Below, piece by piece: positions 54,833 to 64,000 of a stretch of DNA of 64,000 nucleotides. Location of the stretch: the NCBI GenBank assembly GCA_002105175.1, contig MCGE01000001.1, forward strand, positions 3,472,001-3,536,000. Direction: 5' to 3'. This DNA is from Absidia repens. Its lineage: Eukaryota > Mucoromycota > Mucoromycetes > Mucorales > Cunninghamellaceae. The translations under genes were made by a program, and so were the position numbers. The notes beneath the pieces are model-generated. The model had not been told where the DNA came from, ran no database searches, and was given only the letters and a program-made list of their open reading frames with translations. Each line of letters opens with the position of its first letter. Position 1 is the first letter of the stretch.

Positions 54833-57800
54833 TATGATTGATACAACAATACGTCTTCAATTGTCCTCACTCAACTGCAACAGCATTGTGAAGACATCAT
54901 CCAAAACAATTCAATCATCATACATCCGATTCCTTCGCTCTGTCAAATCACACCTCCTCGCCTTACAAGAAACACACACCATGGATCCTACTACTCGACA
55001 CAACATCCAACAACAATTTCAAGCACAACAATGTCTCTGGACGGCACAATGTGGCCTCATTTCTTTCTCCTCCCTCTTCACCCTCTCCGACAATCTCATT
55101 CACCCTCATCATCCCTATTCCGAACGCATCATTATCTCCAAAGTCGAACACCCTCAACAACTCTACTCCCCATTTTTTATTCTCGTCCTTTACGCACCGG
55201 TCACGACACAACCCATCCGACGCCAATTCTTCCACTCCGTACTCTCCACCATCACCGATCCCTCCCTTCAAGTCGACACCGGACGTCTCATGATTATGGG
55301 CGACTTCAATTACTCATATCAAAGACCTCGTCTCACTGCCAATACCCACATCGACTGGATATCCTTTCTCGACGACAACTTTTACAATTGCATGGACTCT
55401 GACGACATGACAACCATCCCCACATTTCAGCGCTCAGCAAATACCACCTCCACGATCGACTACATATTTATCAGCCGTCACACATTATCTCATGACTTGA
55501 CGATGGTCACCATTGACAAGATGAAACCCGAATGGTCAGATCACAGCATGCTCACGATTGGCCTTTCCTTCAAAACTTTACCGATCGGTCCAGGTTTATG
55601 GAAAGCAAATCCCACTCTTCTCCACCATGAATCTTTCCGGTCTCGCCTTTCAAAACACCTCGACAACCTCTCAAGCCATACACCTCCAGAATTATCACAC
55701 CAAGACTCATGGGATTGGATCAAGGACAAAGTCAAAGTTTGGATCCGCAAACAAGGCCGCCACACCACAATGACTCGATCAAAATCCCTCAAGCAACTTC
55801 AAAGGCAACGAAATCGGTTTTTACGGAGCAAGCCACCACCGGACATTCGGCTATATCATCTCACCATCCTCGATGCTCAAATCCATCAACTCCAACAAGA
55901 CATTGCCGACATAGCAGCTCTTCAAGCTGGGATCAACTGGCGGGAACAGGGAGAAAAATCTGCAGGATACTTGAAACGACTCCATCATCAACGCAATATG
56001 GAACAACATATCAGTAACCTCGACAATACGGATACTTCGGCTTTTGTTTCAACCCCTACGACCACGGAAGATATTGCTCATGGTTTTTATCAGCACCTCT
56101 ACACACCCGACGCAATTGCAGAGGACACCATTGAACAATATTTGGACATTATTCCTGACACCAACCGCCTTTCCCCTTCTCAGCGCACTTCGTTGGAATT
56201 ACCGATCTCAGATACCGAGATCACATACCACATCACCAGAACGTCCAAATCAAGCAGTCCTGGTGCCGATGGGCTAAGTTATCAGTATTTGGCTCTTCTG
56301 TATCACCACCCAAAGATTCGTCCCCTTCTACAATCTGTCTTCAATGATGCTCTTCAACATGCTACTTTTCCTCAATCGTGGCAAGATATCCGCATCCGAC
56401 TGCTTCCGAAGAAAGGCATCCTCAATGATCTCAAAAATTGGCGACCGATTTCTCTCATCAACTGCGATGCCAAGGTGTTTACTCGGATTTTGACCGCCCG
56501 AATAGCCCAGGTGATGACCAGCTGCATCAACCAATATCAATCTGGTTTTCTCCCTCGTCGATTTATTGCCGAAAATGGATTGGCTCTGAAACTGGTGATG
56601 GAACAATCAAAAGCAACTGGATATCAAGGCGCAGGTATACTTCTAGATCAAGAGAAGGCGTATGATCGGGTCCATCCTCGCTATATGGAGTCTACCCTTC
56701 GACGTTTCGGCTTCCCTTCCGATCTCATTCAATGCATCTGTGGTCTCTTTTTTGGCAATATGGTCAGGATCAATATCAATGGCAAATTCTCCAAACCAGT
56801 ATTCCAAAGGCGTGGCTTACGTCAAGGTGATCCTCTGTCCCCCCTACTGTTTAATCTGTCAATGGAACCCTTACTTCAATCCATCCTCCAAGACTCCTCC
56901 TTCCAAGGCTATCAACCTCTGTCTCACAGTCCAACTTTCACCGGTTCGGTGATCAAACTTCTGGCCTACGCTGATGACATTTGTGTCCTACTGAAGGATA
57001 CGCGGGATTTTGACAAACTCATGACCCATTTCTCCAACTATAGTCAAGTCTCCAATGCCAAGCTCAACGTCTCGAAAACAGAGGCCTTCTCTTTATGCGG
57101 CAGACCCCTTCCAGGCTGGCAAGAATTCTTTGGACATAAAGGCATTACGCAATGGTACGATTGTCACTCATCTCACCCTCTCCGCTACTTGGGCTTCAGC
57201 ATGATCCAATCGCCAGCTCAACGTCATCTTATTACTCATCAGCTCCTCAGCACAGTAACCAACGCATGCAACATCTACAGTCAACGTCATCTATCCATTC
57301 GTGGTCGCATTACTGTAGCAAACACCCTGATATTATCCAAAATTTGGTATCAACTTCGGGTCGTGAACCTCCCCCAATGTTTTTATCAACAACTCCGATC
57401 GACAGTTTACCAATTTGTTACCAAAGGCTACAAACCAGCACTAGGTTACTCCTTACTGTGCAAATCCACTAGAAATGGTGGACTTGGTCTTCTCGATACC
57501 TTCACCCAAACATTGATTCTCCAGCGCCGCTGGTTATCTTTGATTTTGGAACGTGACCCCGGATCTTCCTTTGGTGCCAACATTATTCATCATCATCTGA
57601 CAATGATTACTGACAACAATATTGGATATCGCCTCCCGCTCTTCTTCCCATTACTACGTCGTGGTCCACTATGTGCACCAGATGCTGTCCTGGCCCGAAT
57701 CTTTACCGCCATGGATCGATATTCACCAACATATGATGATCTTCCTCTCTCACCTGCCACGTGGCTTCATCTACCTCTCATCAATGCTGTCTCTTCCGCT

Positions 57801-58652
57801 CCTCCGGATCACTGGATTCACACCCACCACGCAGCCGATCCGACACATTGGTTTTTCTGTTTTGATTCGACCCCTGGTTGTATCCGTCCGCTCCTACCAT
57901 CTTCTATCTGTCTTCTTGATCCTCCGGATGACATCAAATACCGCAATCTTTCTGTGCAGCTTTTCCGGGACCTCATCACGAATACCATCACACTACATCC
58001 ATCATTTCAACAATACATGACGAATTGGGGACAACAAGAAGGAAATGTAACTGACTCCACCCTGGTGACAAGCTTCCTCGCCTCTCCTACTTGGACATCC
58101 TACACTCCTCGCTCCCATCGCCAACGACTTCTCTCCTCTCTCCCCCGAACACAATCCCCTCCGTCACTCCCATCCCGCCTGTGGCATTCTTTCTGGAAAC
58201 AACCACAACACCTATATGCTCGAACACTATGGTATCGCCTTCTAGTGGGCAAACTTTATTGTCAAAAGTCCCTGGTCCACTTCCGACCTTCCACCACGTC
58301 CCTCTGCCTGTTTTGTTCTGAAGCTACGGAAGATCTCCAGCATCTGTTTGTCACTTGTCCCATCAAATGGGCACTGTGGCAACAAGTCTTTGATCATCTC
58401 CTCCCTGGTTCGTCACCTCCACAAACAACAATAGTCTCCGGCCTTTTCTCCCTAGATTTTTCCACCATCCCCCAACTATCCTCCGCTCTTTGGCTTATCT
58501 CAGGATGCGTCATCCAAATTATCTGGCGCCATCACTGGTATTATGTCATACACCACATTCCTTTTAAGCCTTCCGTGCTATCACCTATCATCGCATCCCT
58601 CTTCTCTCAACTCCGCCCTCCTCCTCATATTTACCACATCCCTTCATATTAG
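54726..58652 (+). CDS. LINE ORF2: APE endonuclease, reverse transcriptase, zf-RVT
   Basis: The open frame has an ATG at 54726, overlapping ORF1 by 107 nt (1308 aa), and another at 54834 just after the ORF1 stop (1272 aa); the second is the likelier start because its first residues lead straight into the endonuclease. AP-endonuclease motifs: LNCNSI, ALQETH, MGDFNYS, STIDYIF and SDHSM. Reverse transcriptase motifs: SPGADGLSYQY, NWRPISLINCDAK, QSGFLPRRF, LDQEKAYDRVH, RGLRQGDPLSPLLF and the catalytic LAYADDI. After a long connection region comes a zf-RVT finger with C-x2-C-x8-H-x4-C (CLFCSEATEDLQHLFVTC). No RNase H is seen. All catalytic residues are present, so it could be active in nicking DNA and copying the element RNA. 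Confidence 0.93.
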   Translation: MESNHQRRPIQRPPLLQSVDSNLLAKQPNPSPILNNMIDTTIRLQLSSLNCNSIVKTSSKTIQSSYIRFLRSVKSHLLALQETHTMDPTTRHNIQQQFQAQQCLWTAQCGLISFSSLFTLSDNLIHPHHPYSERIIISKVEHPQQLYSPFFILVLYAPVTTQPIRRQFFHSVLSTITDPSLQVDTGRLMIMGDFNYSYQRPRLTANTHIDWISFLDDNFYNCMDSDDMTTIPTFQRSANTTSTIDYIFISRHTLSHDLTMVTIDKMKPEWSDHSMLTIGLSFKTLPIGPGLWKANPTLLHHESFRSRLSKHLDNLSSHTPPELSHQDSWDWIKDKVKVWIRKQGRHTTMTRSKSLKQLQRQRNRFLRSKPPPDIRLYHLTILDAQIHQLQQDIADIAALQAGINWREQGEKSAGYLKRLHHQRNMEQHISNLDNTDTSAFVSTPTTTEDIAHGFYQHLYTPDAIAEDTIEQYLDIIPDTNRLSPSQRTSLELPISDTEITYHITRTSKSSSPGADGLSYQYLALLYHHPKIRPLLQSVFNDALQHATFPQSWQDIRIRLLPKKGILNDLKNWRPISLINCDAKVFTRILTARIAQVMTSCINQYQSGFLPRRFIAENGLALKLVMEQSKATGYQGAGILLDQEKAYDRVHPRYMESTLRRFGFPSDLIQCICGLFFGNMVRININGKFSKPVFQRRGLRQGDPLSPLLFNLSMEPLLQSILQDSSFQGYQPLSHSPTFTGSVIKLLAYADDICVLLKDTRDFDKLMTHFSNYSQVSNAKLNVSKTEAFSLCGRPLPGWQEFFGHKGITQWYDCHSSHPLRYLGFSMIQSPAQRHLITHQLLSTVTNACNIYSQRHLSIRGRITVANTLILSKIWYQLRVVNLPQCFYQQLRSTVYQFVTKGYKPALGYSLLCKSTRNGGLGLLDTFTQTLILQRRWLSLILERDPGSSFGANIIHHHLTMITDNNIGYRLPLFFPLLRRGPLCAPDAVLARIFTAMDRYSPTYDDLPLSPATWLHLPLINAVSSAPPDHWIHTHHAADPTHWFFCFDSTPGCIRPLLPSSICLLDPPDDIKYRNLSVQLFRDLITNTITLHPSFQQYMTNWGQQEGNVTDSTLVTSFLASPTWTSYTPRSHRQRLLSSLPRTQSPPSLPSRLWHSFWKQPQHLYARTLWYRLLVGKLYCQKSLVHFRPSTTSLCLFCSEATEDLQHLFVTCPIKWALWQQVFDHLLPGSSPPQTTIVSGLFSLDFSTIPQLSSALWLISGCVIQIIWRHHWYYVIHHIPFKPSVLSPIIASLFSQLRPPPHIYHIPSY

Positions 58653-58809
58653 ATATATAGTTACCGTACCCCCAACTCTTGTTAGATTATTTCAGTTTAC
58701 TTTTATTCTCCCACACTGATTTGATTTCACCAAGTTGTCGCCACTCTACGATGCGCTTCTTTCAATCCCCGCAATAAAATATATATTGCCCTAAAAAAAA
58801 AAAAAAAAA

Positions 58810-58823
58810 TCTTTCTCACTCTT
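58810..58823 (+). repeat. 3' target-site duplication of the LINE
   Basis: TCTTTCTCACTCTT directly after the A tail, identical to 53218-53231. Confidence 0.9.
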
Positions 58824-58898
58824 ATCAAGCATTTTATTATTTTTTTTTATTGTTCGTCTTTTTATTATTGAAACCCCTTATCGCCTTTTTGACTTGTA

Positions 58899-60283
58899 AT
58901 GTCCTCGTCATCTTCTCAGAATAGCATATTTAGGCAACAACAACATCTCTATCGGTCTTCACATTACATGGCAAAAGCAAAGCAACCGAGCTTCTATACA
59001 CCACCGATTACGCCAAATACACACTCGACGAAAGGTAAAAAAAAAAGGTGTTGCATCGAGTTCTACGGTAGATTGGTCAATTTTTTTATATTAATTTATT
59101 CTCTAGGTCGAAAACGAAGAGCTTCTGAAGATGAAGAAATGGCGCTAGCTGACGTACTTGTAGATCATCCTTCCAATCAGTCCTCGTCGTCGTCGTCATT
59201 CGTCATGGATAGAAGAAAAGATGGCAGTGGTGATCTTGGTGGTCGGTTCACAAAACGCAACCGGGCCTCCATACAGAAACAATTCCCTATCAGTAAACTC
59301 TTAGGTAATAATAATAAAAAAATGGGGGGGTGGCACTTGGTGTGTATGTGAACTTTTACTCATCCTCCTCTTCTCCCTTCATTTGAATAGCGACTTTGGA
59401 AAAGGACAAACTTATTGAACTGATTAATGATCTTGTTGATGCCAATCCTCACCTACAACCTGAAGTCGATGCCCATTTGCCTTCACCCACCACTCAATCT
59501 GTGTCCATACTGATTGGCAATTTGGAATCAAAACTCAACGAAAGCTACCCTATGCACAAACCTGGGAAAGGGCGAGATGATTATAGCTTTCACCGAGTCA
59601 AATCGGCGCTTATGGACGTTGTGGTAAGGAGAGAGAAGTGTGTCCTTGCATAGTTTTTACCAATGAAATCACTCAACTCTTTTTTCCATTATATATGTAT
59701 ATATGTATGTATATCTAGAACTCTCTGATTGAATATGCTGATCATTTTACCACTGGCAATGAACATCCAACCACCATTTTCTCATATCTTCATTATGCTA
59801 CTTGTACAGCACATCGATTACCAACATGGGATAATGATGGTAAGTACTTTCTATTGATGTGTGCAATATGATATATGGTTGATGAATACATGGAAATTTA
59901 TCTCGTTTTTTTTTTTTTTTCTTATTGGTAGCAAACAATCAAATTAAACGTGATCTTTACAATGAACTGATACAAAGATGGTTGAAGGCGATCGATTTGG
60001 CAGCTGCGGAATTGGCGCAAGGCAAACTCTTTGGCCATCAAGTCGTCACAGAATGGGCCAAGCAGTAAGTCAAATATAGGAAAAAGGGTTTCTTACTTTA
60101 CTACTTTACTGATATTATTATTTTTCGCTCTTGTGAATTGAATACTCGCATAGGATTGCTTTTCATGATACCGAAACTCATGATTTATTTGGTGAAGTCA
60201 AAGAACGCTTTATCAAAAGGTTAGGCTGGGTCATTGGGATGGATGACAAAGGTGCTACGTCGTCCTCTTCCTCTCGCTGGTGA
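58899..60283 (+). CDS. CUT8: Cut8/Sts1 proteasome nuclear tethering factor
   Basis: Six exons: 58899-59034, 59107-59304, 59391-59623, 59719-59839, 59932-60064 and 60154-60283; they sum to 951 nt and give 316 aa. The N-terminus is Ser/Gln-rich with a basic nuclear signal (KGRKRRASEDEE) and a second one (RFTKRNRASIQ). The helical core starts at LEKDKLIELINDLVDANPHL and contains DYSFHRVKSALMDVVNSLIEY, TIFSYLHYATCTAHRLP and LYNELIQRWLKAIDLAA, the Cut8 six-helix bundle. Cut8 (fission yeast) and Sts1 (budding yeast) anchor 26S proteasomes at the nuclear envelope and are themselves short-lived. The LINE sits about 75 bp upstream of the ATG, between the gene and most of its former promoter. Confidence 0.93.
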
Positions 60284-60618
60284 TCATACTCTTACTCCAC
60301 TTTATTCCATTGATTTATATATCTATATATATATATTTCGTTTTACCTATCACCTTTTTCTCCCCTCTCTCACTCATCAATTTAATTCCGTTATACTACC
60401 CTTTTTCTATTCTTCTGTATACTGTACATAAATGTTTCTCTTTTTTTTGTTATTAAATCCCCGCTTTTTTCGAAAAATGATTCATTTGGGTTGGATCCCC
60501 GATGAATTTGATTTGTTATCGGGTTCCTTTTTTTTTCTTTTTTTTCTGTCGTTCCTTTTTCTTTTCCTCTTTCTCTTCCCTTCTCTTCTCTTCTCGGTTG
60601 TGTGTTGTGTTTTATACT
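60284..60618. promoter_or_regulatory. Spacer and promoter of the mitochondrial carrier gene
   Basis: It contains AATCCCCGCTTTTTTCG at 60456-60472 (compare 30177-30192) and a long T/C-rich leader at 60528-60600 just before the ATG. No gene. Confidence 0.5.
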
Positions 60619-62023
60619 ATGGCTGCCATTGAACAACAAAAGACTTCCATTGCTATTCCAAAGTTGGCCCAAGATCTGATTGCTGGTACTATCGGTGGCT
60701 GGGCTCAAGTGGTTGTTGGTAAGATACATTCCTCCCCCACCTTTTTTCTTTTTCTGTTACTGCTTTTTTTTTTTTTTTGTTTTCCCTTATGTTTGATTTT
60801 GGGACTTTATTTGATCTAACACAATGCTCTTATAGGTCATCCCTTTGACACTCTCAAAGTGAGAATGCAAACTCAACCTTCTCCTCCTATCTACAAGAAT
60901 GCTATGGATTGCTTCAATCAACTTGTCAAGTCAGAAGGGGTAAGCATATGATTAATAATGAAGTCTCTATATCTGACCACCTTTTCTTTTTATGTTATTA
61001 ATATTAGCCCAAAGGTCTTTACCGTGGTGTGGCTTCTCCTTTGGCTGGTATTGGGTTATGGTAAGAGGAAATGAGGGTGTCTTTTGCAGCCTTCGTGCTT
61101 AGGAAACTGTGCGGAGATTCGATGTGATACTAACTAAACCTTTTTATTTTATATATATATTCGTAGTAATGCTGTGGTGTTCATGTCCAACGGTTATTTT
61201 AGACGCATGCTCCAAAATGGTGTTGATCGTGAATTAACTTTGACCGAAGTGGGAATTGCGGGTGCCTTGGCTGGTTCTGTCATGTCGTTCTTCAACTGTC
61301 CTATTGAATTACTCAAGGTCAAACTCCAAACACAAGATCCCAAGGGTGTCATTGGTGCCACCGGTAAATTGGAAGCTCCTGTAAGTTTTTGTCTAATATT
61401 CTGCTCCCCTCCCGTTTTTTTTTCTTTTTTGTGGCGTTGTCTGACTGATGTTTCCTATCTATGGGTATAGTACAAAGGTGTGATTGATTGTGGTGTTCGC
61501 ACTGTCCGTGCTCATGGTCTCCAAGGTATTTACCGTGGTATTGGCATCACTCTTCTTCGTGATTTCCCTAGTTATGGTCTTTACTTTGGTAATTGAAAAA
61601 AAAAAAAAAATGGGTACTAGGAGGGGGCTGGAAAAAAGGAAGGACCGACATTGACTCCATCTATCTTTGCGGCCGAATTGCACATTTTTTTATATTTTAG
61701 TGACTTACGAAGGATTGAAACGTGTCTTCCAATCCATGAAGAAAAACCCAGAAGAACCTTTGGGTACCGTCGATTTGCTCATGGCGGGTGGTCTTGCCGG
61801 TTTTGGTGCATGGATTCCTGCTTACCCTCAAGATGTGATCAAGAGCCGCATGCAAAACGATCCTCGTATCAAGACTTCCATGGCCGCATTGCGTACTTTA
61901 CTTCGTGAAGGTGGTCGAAGCTTACTGTCTGGTGTGGGTCCTGCCATGGCCCGTGCGTTCCCTGCCAATGCTGCCACCTTCTTTGCCTATGAAATGGCCA
62001 TGGATGCAATGAACAAAGCTTAG
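60619..62023 (+). CDS. Mitochondrial carrier (SLC25), YMC1/CRC1/ORT1-like
   Basis: Six exons: 60619-60718, 60836-60939, 61008-61060, 61167-61380, 61471-61588 and 61701-62023; they sum to 912 nt and give 303 aa, normal for SLC25. The three carrier signatures are HPFDTLKVRMQTQ, CPIELLKVKLQTQ and YPQDVIKSRMQ. The first two follow the PxDx(I/L)K(V)xxQ pattern (the second has E for D), and the third is YPQDVIKSRM as in the carnitine, ornithine and Ymc1 branch. These inner-membrane proteins exchange carnitine esters, basic amino acids or glycine; the substrate cannot be fixed from this sequence. All introns are GT-AG. AATAAAGACG at about 62151 is a likely polyadenylation signal. Confidence 0.93.
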
Positions 62024-63215
62024 TTTAGTAGTACCCACCTTTTTATTTTATAGTTTTTAGTACACACACACACACCTATATACACACACACATACATACA
62101 CACGCAAATTTACAATGATTAGTTTTATACATTATAGATATTTTTTAGACAATAAAGACGTTGGATGATGGTTGATGGATTGATTTTTATTCAATATGAT
62201 GATACTCTTCAAATACTGTAGAATGATGTATGATGTGATGTTTAATGAGCTGATGGCAATGGAGGAGCTTCTGTTGGTATTTTGATAACACACAGACTTA
62301 GAAAAGAAAATGGACGTATATATATATTTAATCTTTTTGATTTGCAGAAATAAAGAAATAAAAAACGATGATGACTATACTACTTAATTCTACAAATCTA
62401 TTTGATGATGATGACAATGATGTTGATGTTGATGATAATAATAATGACGATGATGATGGTGGTGGTGATGACTATTGACAACTATGATACATAAATACAA
62501 ATACAAGGACGATGCTGATGATGGGATACTATTGACATTGCGGTGTGATGGGGAAGAACGGGTATAAAGAGTGATGCAAATAAAAAGGATCCAATTTTGG
62601 ATGTAACTAGATTGACCAAACAAACAAACAAGAAAAAAAAAGACCCCATGACCAATTAGACACATATATAAATAAATGGCAAAAAAAGAAAGTGCTGCTT
62701 ACTATTCTAAATAAAATACACATAAATACATTGCCCCAACGACAAGTACATGGATACAATGTAAAAGGCAAAGACCGATAAATATCAGTAAATGACATCT
62801 TTTTCTTATTAAAAAAAAAGGAGATGGGGAAGGGGGGGTAATATCAGCACATATCAATATAAAAAGTAAAAAGAATACGAAAAGGAGAATAAAAAAAAAA
62901 GAGCAAAGGTCGTATGTGTGTGCGTGCTGTGATGAATGGGGGGGGGGATGAAGAGCAATGGTGAGAATGGTGGCGTTTGTTGATAATGATGATAAAAAAA
63001 AAAGATGATGGAAAATCGTGACCACGATGTTGATATTGTTGTTGTTGTTGTTGTTGATGATGATGATGTTGGTGAGAATGATGTTGAAAAAAAAAAAAAA
63101 ACAGAAAAATAAAGTAGTCAAATACAAATAAAATACAAAGGAATAGGAATAGGGAGATAGATATAGAAGATAAAGATAGAAAGAGAGGGAGGGCGAATGT
63201 CGTTGTGTATCGTCG
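62024..63215. other. Spacer with microsatellites
   Basis: CA-rich repeats (CACACACACACAC around 62065-62105), GAT/GTT trinucleotide runs at 62402-62475 and 63030-63080, and G runs near 62838 and 62938. No gene is supported. It lies between the 3' ends of two convergent genes. Confidence 0.6.
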
Positions 63216-64000
63216 TCATAGGTCACTTTCTTCAGACATTTGCCGTTCTAGACTTTCGTGCCGCAAATTGACAGCTTCAGCTATGATCTTTTGTGTTATT
63301 ACAAAAAATAATAAAAAAAAGCAAGGCATCATGTTAATCTATCAGTGATGTATCCTTCATTTTGTTTTTCCCTTTCTATTTACCATTCGCATATTCATAT
63401 TAGGGAGACGTAACAAAACGGTTCTAATTTCAGATTGTTCAAGGTCTTCAAGATTTTCTTTCGCATTTCGAAGAATAGCTGGAGATTGAAAGAAAGAATG
63501 AAAGAAAAAAAAAGGGTTTGGGGTCAATAAGATATGAATCATTTGAAGAGCTTATTTTGTGTTTGTGTTACTTACACAGGCAAATAAAAGGATGGAATTC
63601 CAGTGGGTCGGCAATAGCAAAATAAGCATCTATGAGAAAAGAAAAAAGAAAAAAAAGTGGCAGTGTCTATTAGTCTAATGATCTTCATCAATTAGATTCT
63701 AGTTTCCTTTTTTTTTTTTTTTTTACCCCATAACCGTAACAAGTCATCAAATTGCATTTCCTTGGATAATAGGTTCTGTAACCAAGAGGTCGCCCATTCA
63801 TTCAGATCCACCTCTTCGTCTTCAAAATAGCTACACAAGTCGGGTATCACGTAACGGAAGAGTGTCATAAAGTTGGCCACACGTTCCTTGATTGAATGAT
63901 TGGAATATACATCCTCTATAATCAAAGAAAAAAGATGATCAGTCAAAAATAATCATCATGCCATTTTTTTTTTTTAATACCTATAGCTTTCATCATTCTT
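63216..64000 (-). CDS. TBC-domain Rab GTPase-activating protein, partial (C-terminal part)
   Basis: The 5' part lies beyond the right edge. Exons visible: 64000-63981 (partial), 63915-63727, 63629-63576, 63478-63384 and 63287-63216, all in phase. The sequence covers the second half of a TBC domain: YVIPDLCSYFEDEEVDLNEW, ATSWLQNLLSKEMQFDD, LLRLWDAYFAIADPLEFHPF and the closing helix SILRNAKENLEDLEQSE, ending EEESDL-like (SEESDL). The catalytic IxxDxxR and YxQ fingers are in the missing part. Such proteins switch off Rab GTPases in vesicle traffic. The Rab partner is unknown. Confidence 0.85.

Larger units (their letters stand above)
53232..58809 (+). mobile_element. Complete non-LTR retrotransposon (LINE, L1/Tx1-like with zf-RVT)
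   Basis: A 5.58-kb element bounded by a perfect 14-bp target-site duplication and ending in a 17-base A tail (58793-58809) behind CAATAAAATATATATTG. It has two open frames with no stop or frame break: a gag-like ORF1 with CCHC knuckles and an ORF2 with endonuclease, reverse transcriptase and zinc finger. The 5' untranslated part is only two bases, so either this family has almost no 5' UTR or the copy is minimally 5'-truncated. Base composition is visibly richer in C than the neighbouring genes (CTC, CCC and ATC codons dominate), a sign of a different mutational history. Intact ORFs and an unmutated duplication point to a recent insertion. Confidence 0.93.

Overview
The window is from a filamentous fungus, most likely an early-diverging mould of the Mucoromycota. 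The grounds are AT-rich spacers full of A/T homopolymers, short GT-AG introns (mostly 60-190 bp), many poly-Gln, poly-Asn and poly-Asp tracts, a chitin synthase fused to a myosin motor, and a plant-L1/Tx1-like LINE. Species is not determinable from sequence alone. I rebuilt exons by hand from splice sites and frame; genes given as exact exon lists close in frame.

Layout. 1-2.2 kb: spacer with dispersed repeat copy A. 2.2-5.2 kb (-): mitochondrial RNase II-family exoribonuclease. 5.8-6.4 kb (-): repeat copy B. 6.8-8.4 kb (-): JMJD5/KDM8-type JmjC oxygenase. 8.7-14.7 kb (-): very large Sel1-repeat scaffold. 16.9-18.4 kb (+): eIF5. 19.3-20.8 kb (+): low-complexity protein with broken frames. 21.3-27.35 kb (+): myosin-motor chitin synthase. 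27.7-28.3 kb: repeat copy C. 28.9-29.8 kb (-): ribosomal protein eS10. 30.6-32.7 kb (-): coiled-coil protein. 33.2-34.0 kb (-): ribosomal protein uL16 with a 5' UTR intron. 34.2-36.6 kb (-): F-box protein. 37.1-39.1 kb (-): MCT-like MFS transporter.

39.3-43.8 kb is the accessory zone. Two convergent terminal repeats that start TACAGTATTTCCG bound about 4.4 kb holding eroded or frame-broken coding material on both strands. 44.0-45.7 kb (-): a small ADF-H protein with a PH-like C-terminus. 46.1-50.2 kb (-): CLIP-170-type microtubule plus-end protein. 50.7-51.3 kb (+): Edc1/PNRC-like decapping activator. 52.3-52.95 kb (+): acidic poly-Gln protein. 53.2-58.8 kb (+): a structurally complete LINE with both ORFs open, a poly(A) tail and a perfect 14-bp target-site duplication, inserted about 75 bp upstream of the Cut8/Sts1 start codon. 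58.9-60.3 kb (+): Cut8/Sts1. 60.6-62.0 kb (+): mitochondrial carrier. 63.2 kb to the edge (-): TBC-domain RabGAP, truncated by the window.

Most host genes are unrelated housekeeping genes with no operon logic. A loose theme is polarised growth: chitin synthase with motor, CLIP-170, an actin-binding ADF-H/PH protein and a TBC RabGAP. The parts that deserve a second look are the 0.6-kb dispersed repeat family with a promoter-like head, the TIR-bounded 4.4-kb segment, the young LINE in the CUT8 promoter, and a set of apparent one-base frame breaks that nearly all fall in A/T runs.
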